A stretch of DNA of 64,000 nt, from the NCBI GenBank assembly GCA_030142905.1, contig JASJOG010000006.1:4389001-4453000 (forward strand), written 5' to 3'. Below the pieces are notes generated by a model. The model did no database searches, was not told where the DNA came from, and was given only the letters and a program-made list of their open reading frames with translations. Source of the stretch: Heliopora coerulea (lineage: Eukaryota > Cnidaria > Anthozoa > Scleralcyonacea > Helioporidae). Positions within the stretch are counted from its first letter, which is position 1. Each line of letters starts with the position of its first letter. Below are positions 57,701 through 64,000 of the stretch, piece after piece. The translations under genes and the position numbers were made by a program.

Positions 57701-60700
57701 CTTCTCTAATAATAGAAATATGAATGATACCATAGAAACCGATAAAATATCTACGAAACCAGAGCTTTCCCTAGTGTCTTTTCCGTGCGTGATTCCAGCT
57801 GAAATAACATCATTTATGTTTCTCTCATAACACAGATTCATTAACTTCAGTAACTTTAGGTAAGTTAAACGTATGATACTCAATGTGGAAGCTTGGGGTA
57901 GCGTGCGTGTAAATCTCAAATGCGCATATTCATATTTCAGATTGTACTGGTTCCCAACAGTTACCATTTTGTACGTCGATTACGAACCAGTATAATGACT
58001 AACTTTGGTATTCCATCTTATTTCGTGCAGCTCAATGGTTAGAATATCTGACCGGCAATAAGGTTACCGGTTTGATTTCCGTCGGGGGCTAAGAAACTTT
58101 AGAGCTTTAAGTTTAGACCTTAAGGAGCATGTGCATTTGAGATTTAAGGACTTCAGAGTGACACTATTGTGAGTTTCTCCAGGGGTACTAGTACAGAAAG
58201 CAAAATAATACACAACTTTACGTACAAGAGAGAGCAGTAGTTGGTCAGTTGCTTGGTACTGATGAGTCTTAGTTACCAAAATATGCTACTTCAAAAGTGA
58301 ACTGTGATTTAGTGAAATTACAGCACTGAACTTTCATTTTTAGTCTCAAAAGTCGACGTCTGGTTTTCCTAATTTACAGACCTTTGCATTGTTTATAGAC
58401 ACTTTCACTTGTACAAGAGCATATGCACATCCTCATGGACAAGCAGCAAAATGTCTCAAGAATCTCTCGGGTAATTAGATAAGATTCGAAGAACATACTG
58501 TTCCCAGTTGACTTGATACCTCATCTGGTAGAGCAACGGTCGGTAGCCCAGTCTCAAATCGGTCAATGATGAAATTCTCTCTTTTAGCTTTTCTCACTTT
58601 TTTAATGTACTTTATAAAGCACATATGAAAGTAATTTTGCAAGACATGAAGAATGTCTTCTGCTTTTCTGTTTTGACAGTTGATTCTAAATAACACGAAA
58701 CACACATCTGCGCGAAATGAACATGAGCTTCTATTTCAAAATCATCCTCAGGGTATTATGAAACGAAAACTTCACAATTAACCTATTCTGCCGAAGAAAA
58801 CTGAAAAAGTTGACTCGAGCGGGATTTGAACTCGCACCTTCGGGATACCGGTCCGCCGCTCTACCTATTGAGCTATCGAGTCTGCAGGGATTGCAGGCGA
58901 ATTTTTTATCCAATTTAAGTGCACGAGATATTCTCGCGACAACTTAACGCTCTCCATGAGGATGGATGTGCAGTGTTTCAATTATTATTGCTTATTATTT
59001 ATTACAATAATGTTTATTATTTATTATTATCAATATTTTTATTATCAATTATTATTAATTCAATGTTTCAATTATCCCTGAAGATGATTCTGATATAGAA
59101 TTGAAACACTGCACATACATCCTTATGGATAGCGTTAAGTTATCGCGAGAATATCTCGTGCACTTACATTGGATAAAAACTCGCCTCCAATCCCTACGGA
59201 CTCGATACTTCAACAGGTAAGAGCGGCGGACCGGTATCCTGAAGGTACGAGTTCAAATCCCGCTCGAGTCAACTTTTTCAGTTGACTTCGGCAGTGTAGG
59301 TTAATTGTGAAATTTTCGAACATGAGCTTGTTTTGCTAAATAGTGAATAGAGCAGGCTCTCCATGCTAACGTCATCAAACAGATAAAATCAGAATGGATA
59401 AAAAGATTTTGTCGCTAGTAATTAAGACATAAATATTGCATCTGTAGAATATGAGTAATCTTGCAATCTGATTATTCTTCCTGCCTATAAGCTCATACCC
59501 AGTCAACAACTTCGTTTGATTTTAACTTTTTACTTTAATAATAATATAGGGTCACCTTTCATGATTCAAATAACTTTGAACGGAAAAAAATTCTTCATCA
59601 TTATATGGCAGCCTCACATTGATCCTGCACTGAATAAATTTTTAAACATTTGATCCCGAATGTTCTTGTATATAAGTGTATGCTCCTTAAATTTCAGGCA
59701 AATTTAAGTACCAAGGTTTCTCTCAGGATTATGTGAATGGGGAATCATCCAAAAAGATATACAAAAAGTTTGAATAGTTAGGGTATAAGTTATTTAAATG
59801 GAGTTAATATATAATCAGTGGCGAATCCAGGGTGGGGCCCAAGGGACCCGAAACCCCTTTTTCAGTAAGATAATAACAAGTGTAATTTACGATAAAATTC
59901 GCCTACTAACTGAAGAAATAGGAAAAGAAAACAGCTACAAGTGTTCATCTTTCAAGTAGTTTATCAAACTCAAGTTAAAAGGTTTTATAGTTGCACATTC
60001 CGGTAAATACTGTAAATTCACACTTGAATATTTCAGTGGACACTCAAAACAGGTAAATTCCGGTAAATACTGTAAATTTACACTTGAATATTTCAGTGGA
60101 CACTCAAAACAATTTCAAACTACTAAACATGATTTCTCTGGAGAAGCTCAGAAGAGCAAATTTTACTGTTTAATTACTACTCCTAGGCTGCCCCCCTCCC
60201 CATTCAAGCCAAGTCTGGATCCGCTAGGGACAGTTTATGCCGTAAGTAAAAGACATTACGGGAGACTTTACCCTGCGCCTACACGAGAAATTTTTTACAG
60301 AATGGTGTTAGATTTTACACTGCAAGATAATTTATAAGAGGTTATGTTGCGGTGCATGGCTGGGGCCGTAGTTTTGAAGATAAGCTCTATAGAACTGGTC
60401 TTATGAACGCCCCCTAATTTAATGAGCGTATTGACTTTTAAACAATAAACAAGTAGTCAAAGAATGAAATAAGTCAGTTTTTATTCGAGGATATGCCTCT
60501 TAAATTTTTTGGGGACTGAGTGATCAATAAATCCCCTCTTGTGAAAACCCGCGATGCACTTTTCGACGCGCGAATATTTTAGCAATTAGGAAGAAAGTAA
60601 TGTAAACAAAGATCATCTTCGATTCCTGACGTGGCATAAGGACGTTATAGTGAAATAACACGGAAAAGTAATTGAAAACTTCAGTTAAATCAACATCCTC

Positions 60701-63306
60701 ATAGTTAAGAAATTAAATACGAGATCGTTTGATTCAAATCTGCTCTTAAGTTGCATCAATAATTCAGTGTCCTTCACTTAATATGCATTAAACTCAAACA
60801 CTTTCCTCATGCAGTCAACCCGACAGCTCAAACTGGTAGAGCAGCGGTCCTGTACCCGATACTGCGAGTTCAACTCCCGCTCGATTACTCAACTTTTCGA
60901 GTTGACATTCAATGGGCAGGTTTATCATGATTTTTGCCTCTTCGCGTCGCCCTGGGGATGATTTTGGTATAGAATCGTTACACCACACATCCTCACCGAT
61001 AAGCGTTAAAAGCCATCGCGAGAACCTCTTTTGCACTTAAAATGGATTAAAAGAGCATACTGTTCCCAGTTGACGCGATAGTTGAACAGGTAAATCAAAG
61101 AACTGAATCAATTTTTTGGATAAGGATAATCAAGAAATTTTCTCTTCATGTTATCTGAGCGATGATTTTGAAAACTAGTTTTTTTAAAAAAAAAAAAACT
61201 TGCTTTAAACCCAAAGATCACATTACAATGTTTACCTTAACTTGTAAGTACCAAGCTTCAGCCCAGCACAAAATAAATGACCCAATATGGAGAAAGTAAT
61301 CAACTGGTCTATTTCCCGATTCATCTTTTCCACTGTCGAACTGCAAATTAGACAACAAACTTGATTTTTAGTGTTAAATTATTACGTCTATTGAAATCAA
61401 ACCAAAAAACTTAGAAATGTACACTTGATCAACTAAAACCAATATCTTGATATCATCTTTACGATCATGATCTGCATCGCCTTGCGATCTCTTATTCAGA
61501 TAAAGGAAAAATGCTCTTTATATTCGCATTCAAAGTTTTTACGTATTTGTTCGTTTTTAACTTTTTAAACACTCCTTGTTGTGGTGGTTCATATTTCTAA
61601 CTCCTCAAGAAGGTAGTAGAATGTACCAAAACGTCGGGTTTTTTATTAAAATAGTTTTCTTAAGGCCTGGAGTAACTTTCCTCTAGTATGAAAATGTATT
61701 TGTGTGGTAGGGGCCAGATGCTTTCATGCAACAAACGTTGAGCTGAAAAGAAGACAGCTCTTAACAATAGGTTAACCGCTAACGCAGAAGTAAGTTATCC
61801 AAGACTATAACGTGGCTGGAATAAATGTACAGTTATTTCTGTACTGGACAATCAGCAGGAGTTGAAAGCCCAAAAACAGAGTGAGAAGAATCTACAACAG
61901 CTCGTCGCAGAAAAAAAATATTGGTAAAATTAGAAGCTTTGCTTGGTCACAAGACGTAATAACGTGGTGATTGGCCAATCGGTTAGTAACAGATTACTCA
62001 CAATAACCCTAAATAATCGGACGTTACCGATTGTTACTTTAGTCAAAAATAGTTATTTCCCAATTCATGTACTTGAAAAATTTTCTCGCATCTAGTTGGC
62101 TGAGAGCAGTGCTATCTCTAGGGTACACAATGCAGAAAAGTGGTAATAGTAATTTGCACTGAATTGCCTTTTTTCGGCACTGATGTACCTTTTTTTAGCA
62201 ATATATAACATATTCCATCCATGTTAAGAGCGGATGTCAGTAAACATCGAGAACTCGAGGACAAATATGAAATTTCTTCATATTTTGTCTGGATAATCGT
62301 TTTGGTGAACTGTTATTGAAAATCACGATAAAACTTTCCAAAGGAATTTCGTTTTGAGGTTAAACGTGAAATACTGCATCGAGTCAAAGACGACGTTTCA
62401 TCGGCCGAAAATTAACAAAATATAACACGCTCGTGACGCGAAATGGTTCATTTTATCTGTATGAAACTGAACACTTCAATATTTGGACATTTGGTGAACC
62501 AGAAAATTAAATAAAATCAGAAATACAGGCATTTCTATAAACGCTTCAGTGAGCAAGATGTTTGTTAATTTCAGCACCGTGACGAAACTACGTAAATGAG
62601 ATAAGTTCAAAGACAAAATTGATGCCCTGGTATTTTGAATCTTACAATAAGAAAGCCCTGTTAAAGAAACCTCTGTTGCAGTATTACAATACATAAAAAA
62701 ATTTAGCTTAGGTAATTAAAAAATCACCTGTCGAGAGCTGCAAACGTCGGGGCTATTTTCCATAAATTCACTAATGTCACACCACTTGTACTAAGAAGAT
62801 ATCTTTTAAATTCTCAGTGCTTGCTTGAATTTTTGCAAAGGTTTCGCACTCTACATATATTTTGCTAATTTTAGGTTGATGAAACGTCGTCTCTGACTCG
62901 ATGCAGTATTTCACGTTTAACCTCAAAACGAAATTCTTTTGGAAAGTTTTATCATGATTTTCAATAACAGTTCACCAAAACGATTATCCAGACAAAATAT
63001 GAAGAAATCTGAAATTTCATATTTGTCCACGAGTTCTCGATATTTACTGACATCTGCTCTTAATTGGTAAAAGAATAGTGTTTCATGCAATTTGGAAAAA
63101 CATGCACTCGTGATGTTTGTCCAAGATTTTCAATCCAAGTATGTCGGCCCTTATTTCAGCGTAAAATTACAAAGTGATTTAAAGCCACGGTCGGTGATTT
63201 GCGTGAGAGGCAGAATGTGCAATTGACTAAAGCATAAGCTATTTGTACTTACCTCATATACAAATGCTTTTACAATGAGAAAGACTGTTGATGTAAATGT
63301 AGTTAT
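28687..63306 (-). CDS. STARD3-like: STARD3/MLN64-like lipid-transfer protein, partial gene with long introns
   Basis: STARD3 is a late-endosome membrane protein with a four-helix MENTAL domain, an acidic linker and a cytosolic cholesterol-binding START domain. Minus-strand exons found: 63253-63306 (second half of MENTAL), 61236-61340 (last MENTAL helix), 57473-57509 ([11 protein letters not shown], cf. VLPQE in vertebrates), 49460-49491 ([10 protein letters not shown], acidic linker) and 28687-28780 (START strand: [10 protein letters not shown] ... [10 protein letters not shown]). The splice phases of the first four join without a break. The START-domain exons expected between 49.4 and 28.8 kb and the final exon were not found, so either they are missed, or the gene is damaged, or 28687-28780 belongs to another copy. 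The N-terminal exons lie past 64000. Confidence 0.7.
29345..30660 (-). mobile_element. non-LTR retrotransposon C-terminal half with restriction-like endonuclease pattern, decayed
   Basis: Read on the minus strand with many stops and shifts: [110 protein letters not shown]. The zinc-knuckle plus PDVV order is that of R2/NeSL-type elements whose C-terminus is a restriction-like endonuclease. The first knuckle cysteine is lost. The element ends in an ATT-rich microsatellite at 29345-29390, the mirror of the + strand copy at 9800-10081. Confidence 0.65.
30661..31440. repeat. simple repeats and an ATTTA/TCA-rich LINE tail region
   Basis: (TTTA)n lies at 30661-30700, and (TCA)n-type runs at about 30990-31060 and 31378-31440. 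Between them is AT-rich DNA downstream of the minus-strand LINE at 31440-31960, plus the dispersed repeat at 31085-31375. Confidence 0.7.
31085..31375 (+). repeat. dispersed repeat D, copy 1 (TTATCACACTCGTGAC family)
   Basis: It matches 63500-63860 in the same orientation: GTGATAACnACTTATCACAC near the start, GAGTCATGAGAT and AATCAATG in the middle, and TTATCACACTCGTGAC near the end. The right end is a weak inverted copy of the left. It is probably a miniature element; no target duplication was found. Confidence 0.6.
31440..31960 (-). mobile_element. CR1/jockey-like reverse transcriptase fragment
   Basis: On the minus strand, across frameshifts: [56 protein letters not shown], then KCGVSQS and a weak [10 protein letters not shown]. 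These follow the usual RT order from the first palm motif to GVPQGS. The catalytic FADD part is not present. Confidence 0.75.
32153..32560. repeat. (GA)n-rich microsatellite
   Basis: About 400 bases of GAGAGG, GGGA and pure GA runs. Open frames on both strands here are artefacts. Confidence 0.97.
32600..34350. other. no feature recognised
   Basis: No exon with good splice sites was identified and no known repeat was recognised on either strand. Confidence 0.35.
34356..34600. repeat. array of near-palindromic TTCACATATGAAA motifs
   Basis: About ten variants of TTTCACATATGAAAT occur in 245 bases at uneven 15-35 base spacing. The core CACATATG/CATATGTG is close to its own reverse complement, so neighbouring copies can pair in many ways. 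Confidence 0.8.
34786..35014 (-). repeat. tRNA-derived SINE, family A
   Basis: The minus-strand head has GACTCGATAGCTCAACAAGC and a degenerate B box, preceded by the family leader with CGCGAGAATATCTCGTGCAC. It ends in ACTTCGGCAG as in the other copies. Confidence 0.75.
35231..35350. repeat. 52-bp-arm hairpin, foldback element
   Basis: The arms 35231-35282 and 35299-35350 are inverted copies with only a few mismatches, separated by 16 bases. The outer parts (ATAAATATTGTTGCC at left, GGCAATAATATTTAC at right) also pair loosely, so the element may be larger. Confidence 0.85.
36270..36488 (+). CDS. possible first exon, hypothetical protein
   Basis: The ATG at 36270 opens a frame of about 73 codons ([20 protein letters not shown] ... 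[20 protein letters not shown]) with normal amino-acid composition. It reaches a reasonable donor (GCCAAG|GTATTG) at 36489. I do not recognise the protein. No downstream exon was identified, so this may be a chance frame or a transposon gene piece. Confidence 0.25.
36663..36782. repeat. TATG/TGTA/TA microsatellite
   Basis: Alternating purine-pyrimidine tetramers and TA runs over about 120 bases. Confidence 0.95.
36843..36965. repeat. 123-bp palindrome with a single unpaired centre base
   Basis: 36843-36903 and 36905-36965 are exact reverse complements (61 bp each) around G at 36904. Each arm contains CTACAGCCTGTTTCATC. The right arm runs straight into a TA repeat. Confidence 0.92.
37296..37411 (-). 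repeat. SINE family B, degenerate
   Basis: The minus strand keeps CTCAATGGTTCGGGA in the A-box region, a degenerate B box with CCAGTCTGCGG, and the tail ending in AAGCTCCCACATCCAG. Confidence 0.5.
37628..37700 (-). pseudogene. second, diverged MENTAL-domain exon (STARD3-like)
   Basis: On the minus strand: acceptor CTCATTATAG|ATTATT, donor TGGTAC|GTAAGA, 73 bases. The open frame reads [20 protein letters not shown] and then WY. It aligns with the last MENTAL helix of the 61236-61340 exon ([16 protein letters not shown]) and with vertebrate SFVLAWLETWFL. DNA similarity extends past the donor into the intron start. A 9-base stretch makes it three residues longer than the other copy. It could be a duplicated exon of the same gene or part of a decayed tandem gene. 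Confidence 0.5.
37850..38030. repeat. pyrimidine-rich low-complexity tract
   Basis: CTCC/CCCT/CTTT words dominate; the open frame here is compositional. Confidence 0.85.
38031..39100. other. no feature recognised
   Basis: No gene or repeat was identified on either strand. Confidence 0.35.
39554..41281 (+). mobile_element. Tc1/mariner (IS630-like) transposon inserted in the left arm
   Basis: TIR arms of about 260 bp (39554-39812, 41022-41281) start with CACCTTTTGCTGTTCATTGC and belong to the same family as the outer element's ends. TA flanks both sides. The other arm of the outer palindrome has the uninterrupted sequence GTTCTATGTGTTCGG (inverted, about 42243-42257), which is the empty site with one TA. 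The 1728-bp element contains a transposase pseudogene. Confidence 0.9.
39852..40792 (+). pseudogene. Tc1/mariner/IS630 transposase, inactivated
   Basis: From the ATG at 39852 the frame encodes a helix-turn-helix ([31 protein letters not shown]) and the DDE domain: [20 protein letters not shown] with the first Asp at 40332-40334, and [16 protein letters not shown] with the second Asp at 40578-40580. In-frame stops are TAG 39885-39887 and TAA 40020-40022. After about 40650 a deletion removes the region that should hold the third acidic residue. The C-terminus ([20 protein letters not shown]) continues in another frame to TAA at 40790. Full-length relatives are about 330-350 residues. Confidence 0.88.
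41389..41555. mobile_element. 167-bp piggyBac-like miniature element in the left arm
   Basis: TTAA flanks both sides (41385-41388, 41556-41559). The ends are CCACTTCACTGC and GCAGCGAAAGGG (inverted, three mismatches). Inside are two near-palindromes built on AGGACGTACTnAGTAyGTCCT. The right arm of the outer palindrome keeps the empty site with one TTAA (GCAATCAATTAAGACG, about 42137-42152). Confidence 0.88.
43610..43830. repeat. (TAGG)n microsatellite
   Basis: About 220 bases of TAGG with CAGG variants. Confidence 0.97.
44182..44313 (-). CDS. possible exon with membrane-helix character, identity uncertain
   Basis: On the minus strand: acceptor AATTATATTGCAG|AAGACA, donor CATCAG|GTGGAA, 132 bases, open in phase 0. 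The peptide contains [20 protein letters not shown] and then [16 protein letters not shown]. This faintly recalls the end of the first membrane domain of ABCC transporters (ERxxG..SSGVLFLFWL), but one short segment cannot establish it. It may be a gene remnant or chance. Confidence 0.22.
44878..44922. repeat. three tandem copies of a 15-bp unit
   Basis: TGGCTTCCAAACAAG is repeated three times (the first copy starts GACTTCC). Confidence 0.9.
45884..45913 (-). mobile_element. short hairpin typical of Penelope-like element ends
   Basis: GACGTTTCGGGGCTCAGCCC followed by CTTCGTCAG forms a compact stem (GGGGC/GCCCC). Reversed, it reads CTGACGAAG, stem, CCGAAACGTC. Such sequences occur at the ends of many Penelope-like elements. 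No coding part is adjacent. Confidence 0.35.
46091..46192. repeat. (GAAC)n microsatellite
   Basis: CGAA/GAAC tetramers over about 100 bases. Confidence 0.97.
46640..47000 (+). mobile_element. 3' end of a CR1/L2-like retrotransposon
   Basis: A C-terminal RT tail signature is readable ([18 protein letters not shown], then [13 protein letters not shown]), followed by a tail with GGCCACCAGTTTATCAG and TTAAATGAAGTTTGAT. Confidence 0.65.
47030..47432 (+). mobile_element. 3' end of a second CR1/L2-like retrotransposon
   Basis: The open frame reads [18 protein letters not shown], then [17 protein letters not shown], the usual end of these RTs. The tail has GAGGGCCACATGTTTATCAG and TTAAATAAAGTTATCATAAT. 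It lies directly after the previous fragment in the same direction. Confidence 0.72.
47440..48550. other. no feature recognised
   Basis: The minus-strand frame at 47501-47815 is cysteine- and hydrophobic-rich and resembles nothing known to me. Confidence 0.35.
48553..48712 (-). repeat. tRNA-derived SINE, family B
   Basis: The minus-strand head has GGTGGCTCAATGGTTAGCGC and GGTTCGATCC, then the family tail TGAAGTTTGACC...GGAGCTCCCACATCCAAAAC. Confidence 0.75.
48757..48847 (+). repeat. SINE family B tail only
   Basis: The plus strand reads GAAATTGTTTTTCTGGGG...AAAACATTAG, the tail of family B without its tRNA-like head. With the previous copy it forms an inverted pair. Confidence 0.65.
48936..49070 (+). 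repeat. tRNA-derived SINE, family B
   Basis: The head reads GGTAGCTCAATGGTTAGAAC, the B box GGTTGGATCC, and the tail GAGCTTGACGAACGTCC to AAAACATTAT. Confidence 0.72.
49460..49491 (-). CDS. STARD3-like linker exon
   Basis: On the minus strand: acceptor CATTCTTTTAG|ATTCTG, donor AGAATG|GTAAGT, 32 bases. With one base from the upstream exon (57473-57509 leaves A) it reads [11 protein letters not shown]. The acidic run fits the linker between the MENTAL and START domains (SDNESDEEV in vertebrates). Both splice sites are strong, but the peptide is very short. Confidence 0.5.
49500..52190. other. no gene recognised
   Basis: A plus-strand frame at 51619-51828 ([19 protein letters not shown] ...) has protein-like composition but no splice context or relative I know. 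At about 51991-52190 a frame starts with a hydrophobic stretch and contains FFELGFQN, possibly a relic of an integrase-type transposase N-terminus. Neither is supported enough to call. Confidence 0.3.
52197..52391. mobile_element. hAT-like miniature element, family A, copy 2
   Basis: The 195-bp element begins CGGTGGCGTAAC and ends GTTACGCCACTG. Flanking CATGGTAG (52189-52196) and CATGGTAA (52392-52399) match at 7 of 8 bases. The whole length aligns with 3524-3711. Confidence 0.82.
52670..52990. repeat. dispersed repeat E, copy 1 (GATTGGCTGACAGCAGTG family)
   Basis: It shares GATTGGCTGACAGCAGTG, a GCAGAAGAAAAGTAA block, CACTGATTTACCTTTTT and TTTTTTAATTGGTAATAGC with 62085-62230 and with 63050-63110. 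Confidence 0.55.
53590..53598 (-). CDS. candidate 9-base microexon of the STARD3-like gene
   Basis: On the minus strand a strong acceptor (ATCTTTTCTTACAG) precedes CAGATCCAG, followed by GTAATT. Spliced between the exons at 57473 and 49460 it keeps the frame and would insert T-D-P-D before SGEEEE. Only splice-site quality and phase support it. Confidence 0.22.
53728..54454. mobile_element. foldback element with about 280-bp arms and TTAA flanks
   Basis: The left end GGTAGTAGATACC and the right end GGTATCTACTACC are exact inverted copies, each directly bordered by TTAA (53724-53727, 54455-54458). The arms stay about 90 percent matched through CAACCTCTGCTGGAACATGC to about 53995/54185, around a spacer of roughly 190 bases. 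The long open frames here are just the arms. Confidence 0.85.
54577..55138. repeat. second foldback structure with about 140-bp arms
   Basis: 54577-54710 pairs with 54990-55138: TTAAATACGGTTTC/GAAACCGTATTTAA at the outside and GTTTGGAAAACAGATyAAAC at the inside, with scattered mismatches. A 20-base direct repeat (ACTCATTAATAATTyATGA) lies at about 54470 and 54742. Confidence 0.65.
55510..55990 (-). mobile_element. C-terminal part of a CR1/jockey-like reverse transcriptase
   Basis: On the minus strand: [85 protein letters not shown]. This is the normal thumb and post-RT order. One stop follows NITSDLT. Confidence 0.78.
55991..57472. other. no gene recognised
   Basis: AAC/ACA-rich short repeats lie at about 56130-56200. 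No exon was identified. Confidence 0.35.
57473..57509 (-). CDS. STARD3-like exon after the last MENTAL helix
   Basis: On the minus strand: acceptor CATTTTCTAG|GTTCTT, donor AAAA|GTAAGT, 37 bases. It encodes [12 protein letters not shown] plus one base. Vertebrate STARD3/STARD3NL have VLPQE directly after the last membrane helix, exactly at this exon junction (..QVK|VLPRE..). Confidence 0.75.
58028..58100 (+). repeat. SINE family B-like tRNA head, degenerate
   Basis: CAGCTCAATGGTTAGAATAT and a B-box-like CCGGTTTGATTTCC lie about 35 bases apart. Confidence 0.45.
58736..59316. repeat. head-to-head pair of family A SINEs
   Basis: 58736-58980 is a family A SINE on the minus strand and 59085-59316 one on the plus strand. 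They are separated by about 100 bases of ATT-rich sequence. Both keep GACTCGATA, the GAGTTCAAATCCCGCTCGAG B-box region and the AGTTGACTTCGGCAG-type tail. The pair forms an inverted repeat with arms of about 230 bp. Confidence 0.8.
59816..60226. mobile_element. possible hAT-like element with a 60-bp tandem duplication
   Basis: The left end CAGTGGCGAATCCAG and the right end CTGGATCCGCTAG are imperfect inverted copies with G/C-rich neighbours (GGGTGGGGCC, GCCCCCCTCCCC). No 8-bp duplication was found. Inside, 59997-60056 is repeated at 60057-60116 with few changes. Confidence 0.45.
60815..61090 (+). repeat. diverged SINE related to family A
   Basis: It has a tRNA-like GACAGCTCAAACTGGTAGAGC and GAGTTCAACTCCC, then GATGATTTTGGTATAGAAT, then the leader-like GCGTTAAAAGCCATCGCGAG. 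The order tail-then-leader matches the composite copy at 10292-10666. Confidence 0.55.
61236..61340 (-). CDS. STARD3-like exon, last MENTAL membrane helix
   Basis: On the minus strand: acceptor TCTAATTTGCAG|TTCGAC, donor GTTAAG|GTAAAC, 105 bases, phase 0 at both ends, 35 residues. After a polar loop it reads [20 protein letters not shown]. Vertebrate MENTAL domains have LLPIVSFVLAWLETWFLDFK here. The exon fits perfectly between 63253-63306 and 57473-57509. Confidence 0.82.
62224..63064. repeat. foldback structure with about 180-bp arms
   Basis: 62224-62400 pairs with 62879-63064: GATGAAACGTCGTC, GACTCGATGCAGTATTTCAC and TTCACCAAAACGATTATCCA in the right arm all have inverted partners at left. 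The flanks carry pieces of dispersed repeat E. Confidence 0.82.
62728..62790 (-). CDS. possible optional exon inside a foldback structure
   Basis: On the minus strand: acceptor ATATCTTCTTAG|TACAAG, donor CGACAG|GTGATT, 63 bases, open in phase 0. The peptide contains [20 protein letters not shown]. It would sit between the two MENTAL exons and lengthen the loop by 21 residues; known relatives have only a short loop there. It lies in the spacer of the inverted repeat 62224-63064, so it may be an alternative exon or chance. Confidence 0.3.
63253..63306 (-). CDS. STARD3-like exon, third MENTAL membrane helix
   Basis: On the minus strand: acceptor TTTCCTTAAAG|ATAACT, donor TATGAG|GTAAGT, 54 bases, phase 0 at both ends. 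It reads [18 protein letters not shown], against VTTLVSSAFLIVKVILSE in vertebrate STARD3. The other two frames have stops. Confidence 0.82.
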
Positions 63307-63499
63307 CTTTAAGGAAAAAAAAGACAAAACGTTTCAAAATAAATGCAGAACTCAAGTCTAGTTCACACGTTCGTCATCATCATAATCATAACCACACACA
63401 TAAGCGCAGTTAGCACTTCACGGTCCACTGAACTCATTGTACTTCCCAAGTACAAAGAAGCTAACAAACCATATCTTGACACACCTACAATTCATTGTT

Positions 63500-63860
63500 T
63501 CAACAAAAGCGTTAAATCCTTAAGTCCACTCAGTATTTAGGAGTGTGATAACGACTTATCACACTGCTCTCCTTTGAAATCACCGTGATAAACGCTTATC
63601 GCATAATAATGAGTGCATATCTTAATTTATAACAACCGACGTCTCTTCAACCTTCAACTGGGGAAAAAAAAACGAACTATTTCATTGCGGGCGAGTCATG
63701 AGATAAAGTAGTTAATCAATGTTCAGTCGTGTGATAAAGAATTTAACAGCGCTCGTGAAACTTGAACGTCCACTCGGGGCCTATGGCCCCACGTGGCCGT
63801 TAAGCTTCACTTGCGATGATAAATCCTTTATCACACTCGTGACTATTGATTAACCCTTAC
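63500..63860 (+). repeat. dispersed repeat D, copy 2
   Basis: It matches 31085-31375 along its length; it carries an extra GC-rich hairpin (GGGGCCTATGGCCCC) at about 63776-63790 that the other copy lacks. Confidence 0.6.
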
Positions 63861-64000
63861 ATAAAGTAGTTACTGCGCTTGCATACGAACTTGTGAACCA
63901 AGTTTTACTAAACGTGTAACAATGAAATGTAAGATTTAAGCTTCAAATTGTCACTAATTAAAGATCTCTAATTACAACCAATTACAAGAGAAGGTTATAA

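Overview
This is eukaryotic, intron-rich and AT-rich DNA. Most of it is old transposon debris. The mix of elements (Penelope-like retroelement, several non-LTR retrotransposon families, tRNA-derived SINEs, hAT- and piggyBac-like miniature elements, Tc1/mariner and integrase-type DNA transposons, many foldback elements) together with two conserved animal genes suggests an invertebrate animal. An anthozoan cnidarian (coral or sea anemone) is the best guess, but that is inference from the repeat families and not proof.

Two host genes can be read. On the + strand, nine exons between 9390 and 22796 join in frame into a complete SLC6 neurotransmitter/amino-acid transporter of about 596 residues. 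It belongs to the B0AT/SIT1 (SLC6A15-A20) branch, and a polyadenylation signal lies 18 bases after the stop. On the - strand, very small exons separated by kilobases of repeats (63253-63306, 61236-61340, 57473-57509, 49460-49491 and probably 28687-28780) encode parts of a STARD3/MLN64-like protein: the MENTAL membrane domain, its acidic linker and one START-domain exon. Its 5' exons lie beyond the right edge, and most START exons were not found. A decayed second MENTAL exon at 37628-37700 hints at an exon or gene duplication. The two genes are convergent, with a Penelope-like element between them.

Layout: 1-3500 is mostly featureless, with one possible - strand exon. 3524-7290 is a nested pile: a non-LTR retrotransposon split by an integrase-type TIR transposon (itself carrying a small TIR element) and by a hAT-like element. 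7325-9165 holds SINEs. 9390-22796 is the SLC6 gene; its first intron holds a LINE end, a composite SINE, a hAT-like element and a foldback element carrying a MADF-domain fragment. 23367-26300 is a Penelope-like element with 0.7-kb inverted arms. 28.7-32.6 kb holds the START exon, two - strand LINE remains and simple repeats. 34.3-37.7 kb has an array of near-palindromes, a SINE, two hairpins and the decayed MENTAL exon. 39105-42698 is a giant palindromic Tc1/mariner-like foldback element with two later insertions. 43-64 kb is simple repeats, LINE ends, SINE copies, three foldback elements and the remaining MENTAL exons.

The strongest theme is inverted repetition: about a dozen separate inverted structures, from 28-bp arms to 0.8-kb arms. 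In the 39-42.7 kb palindrome, each arm records what the other looked like before insertion, which proves two transposition events from the sequence alone.
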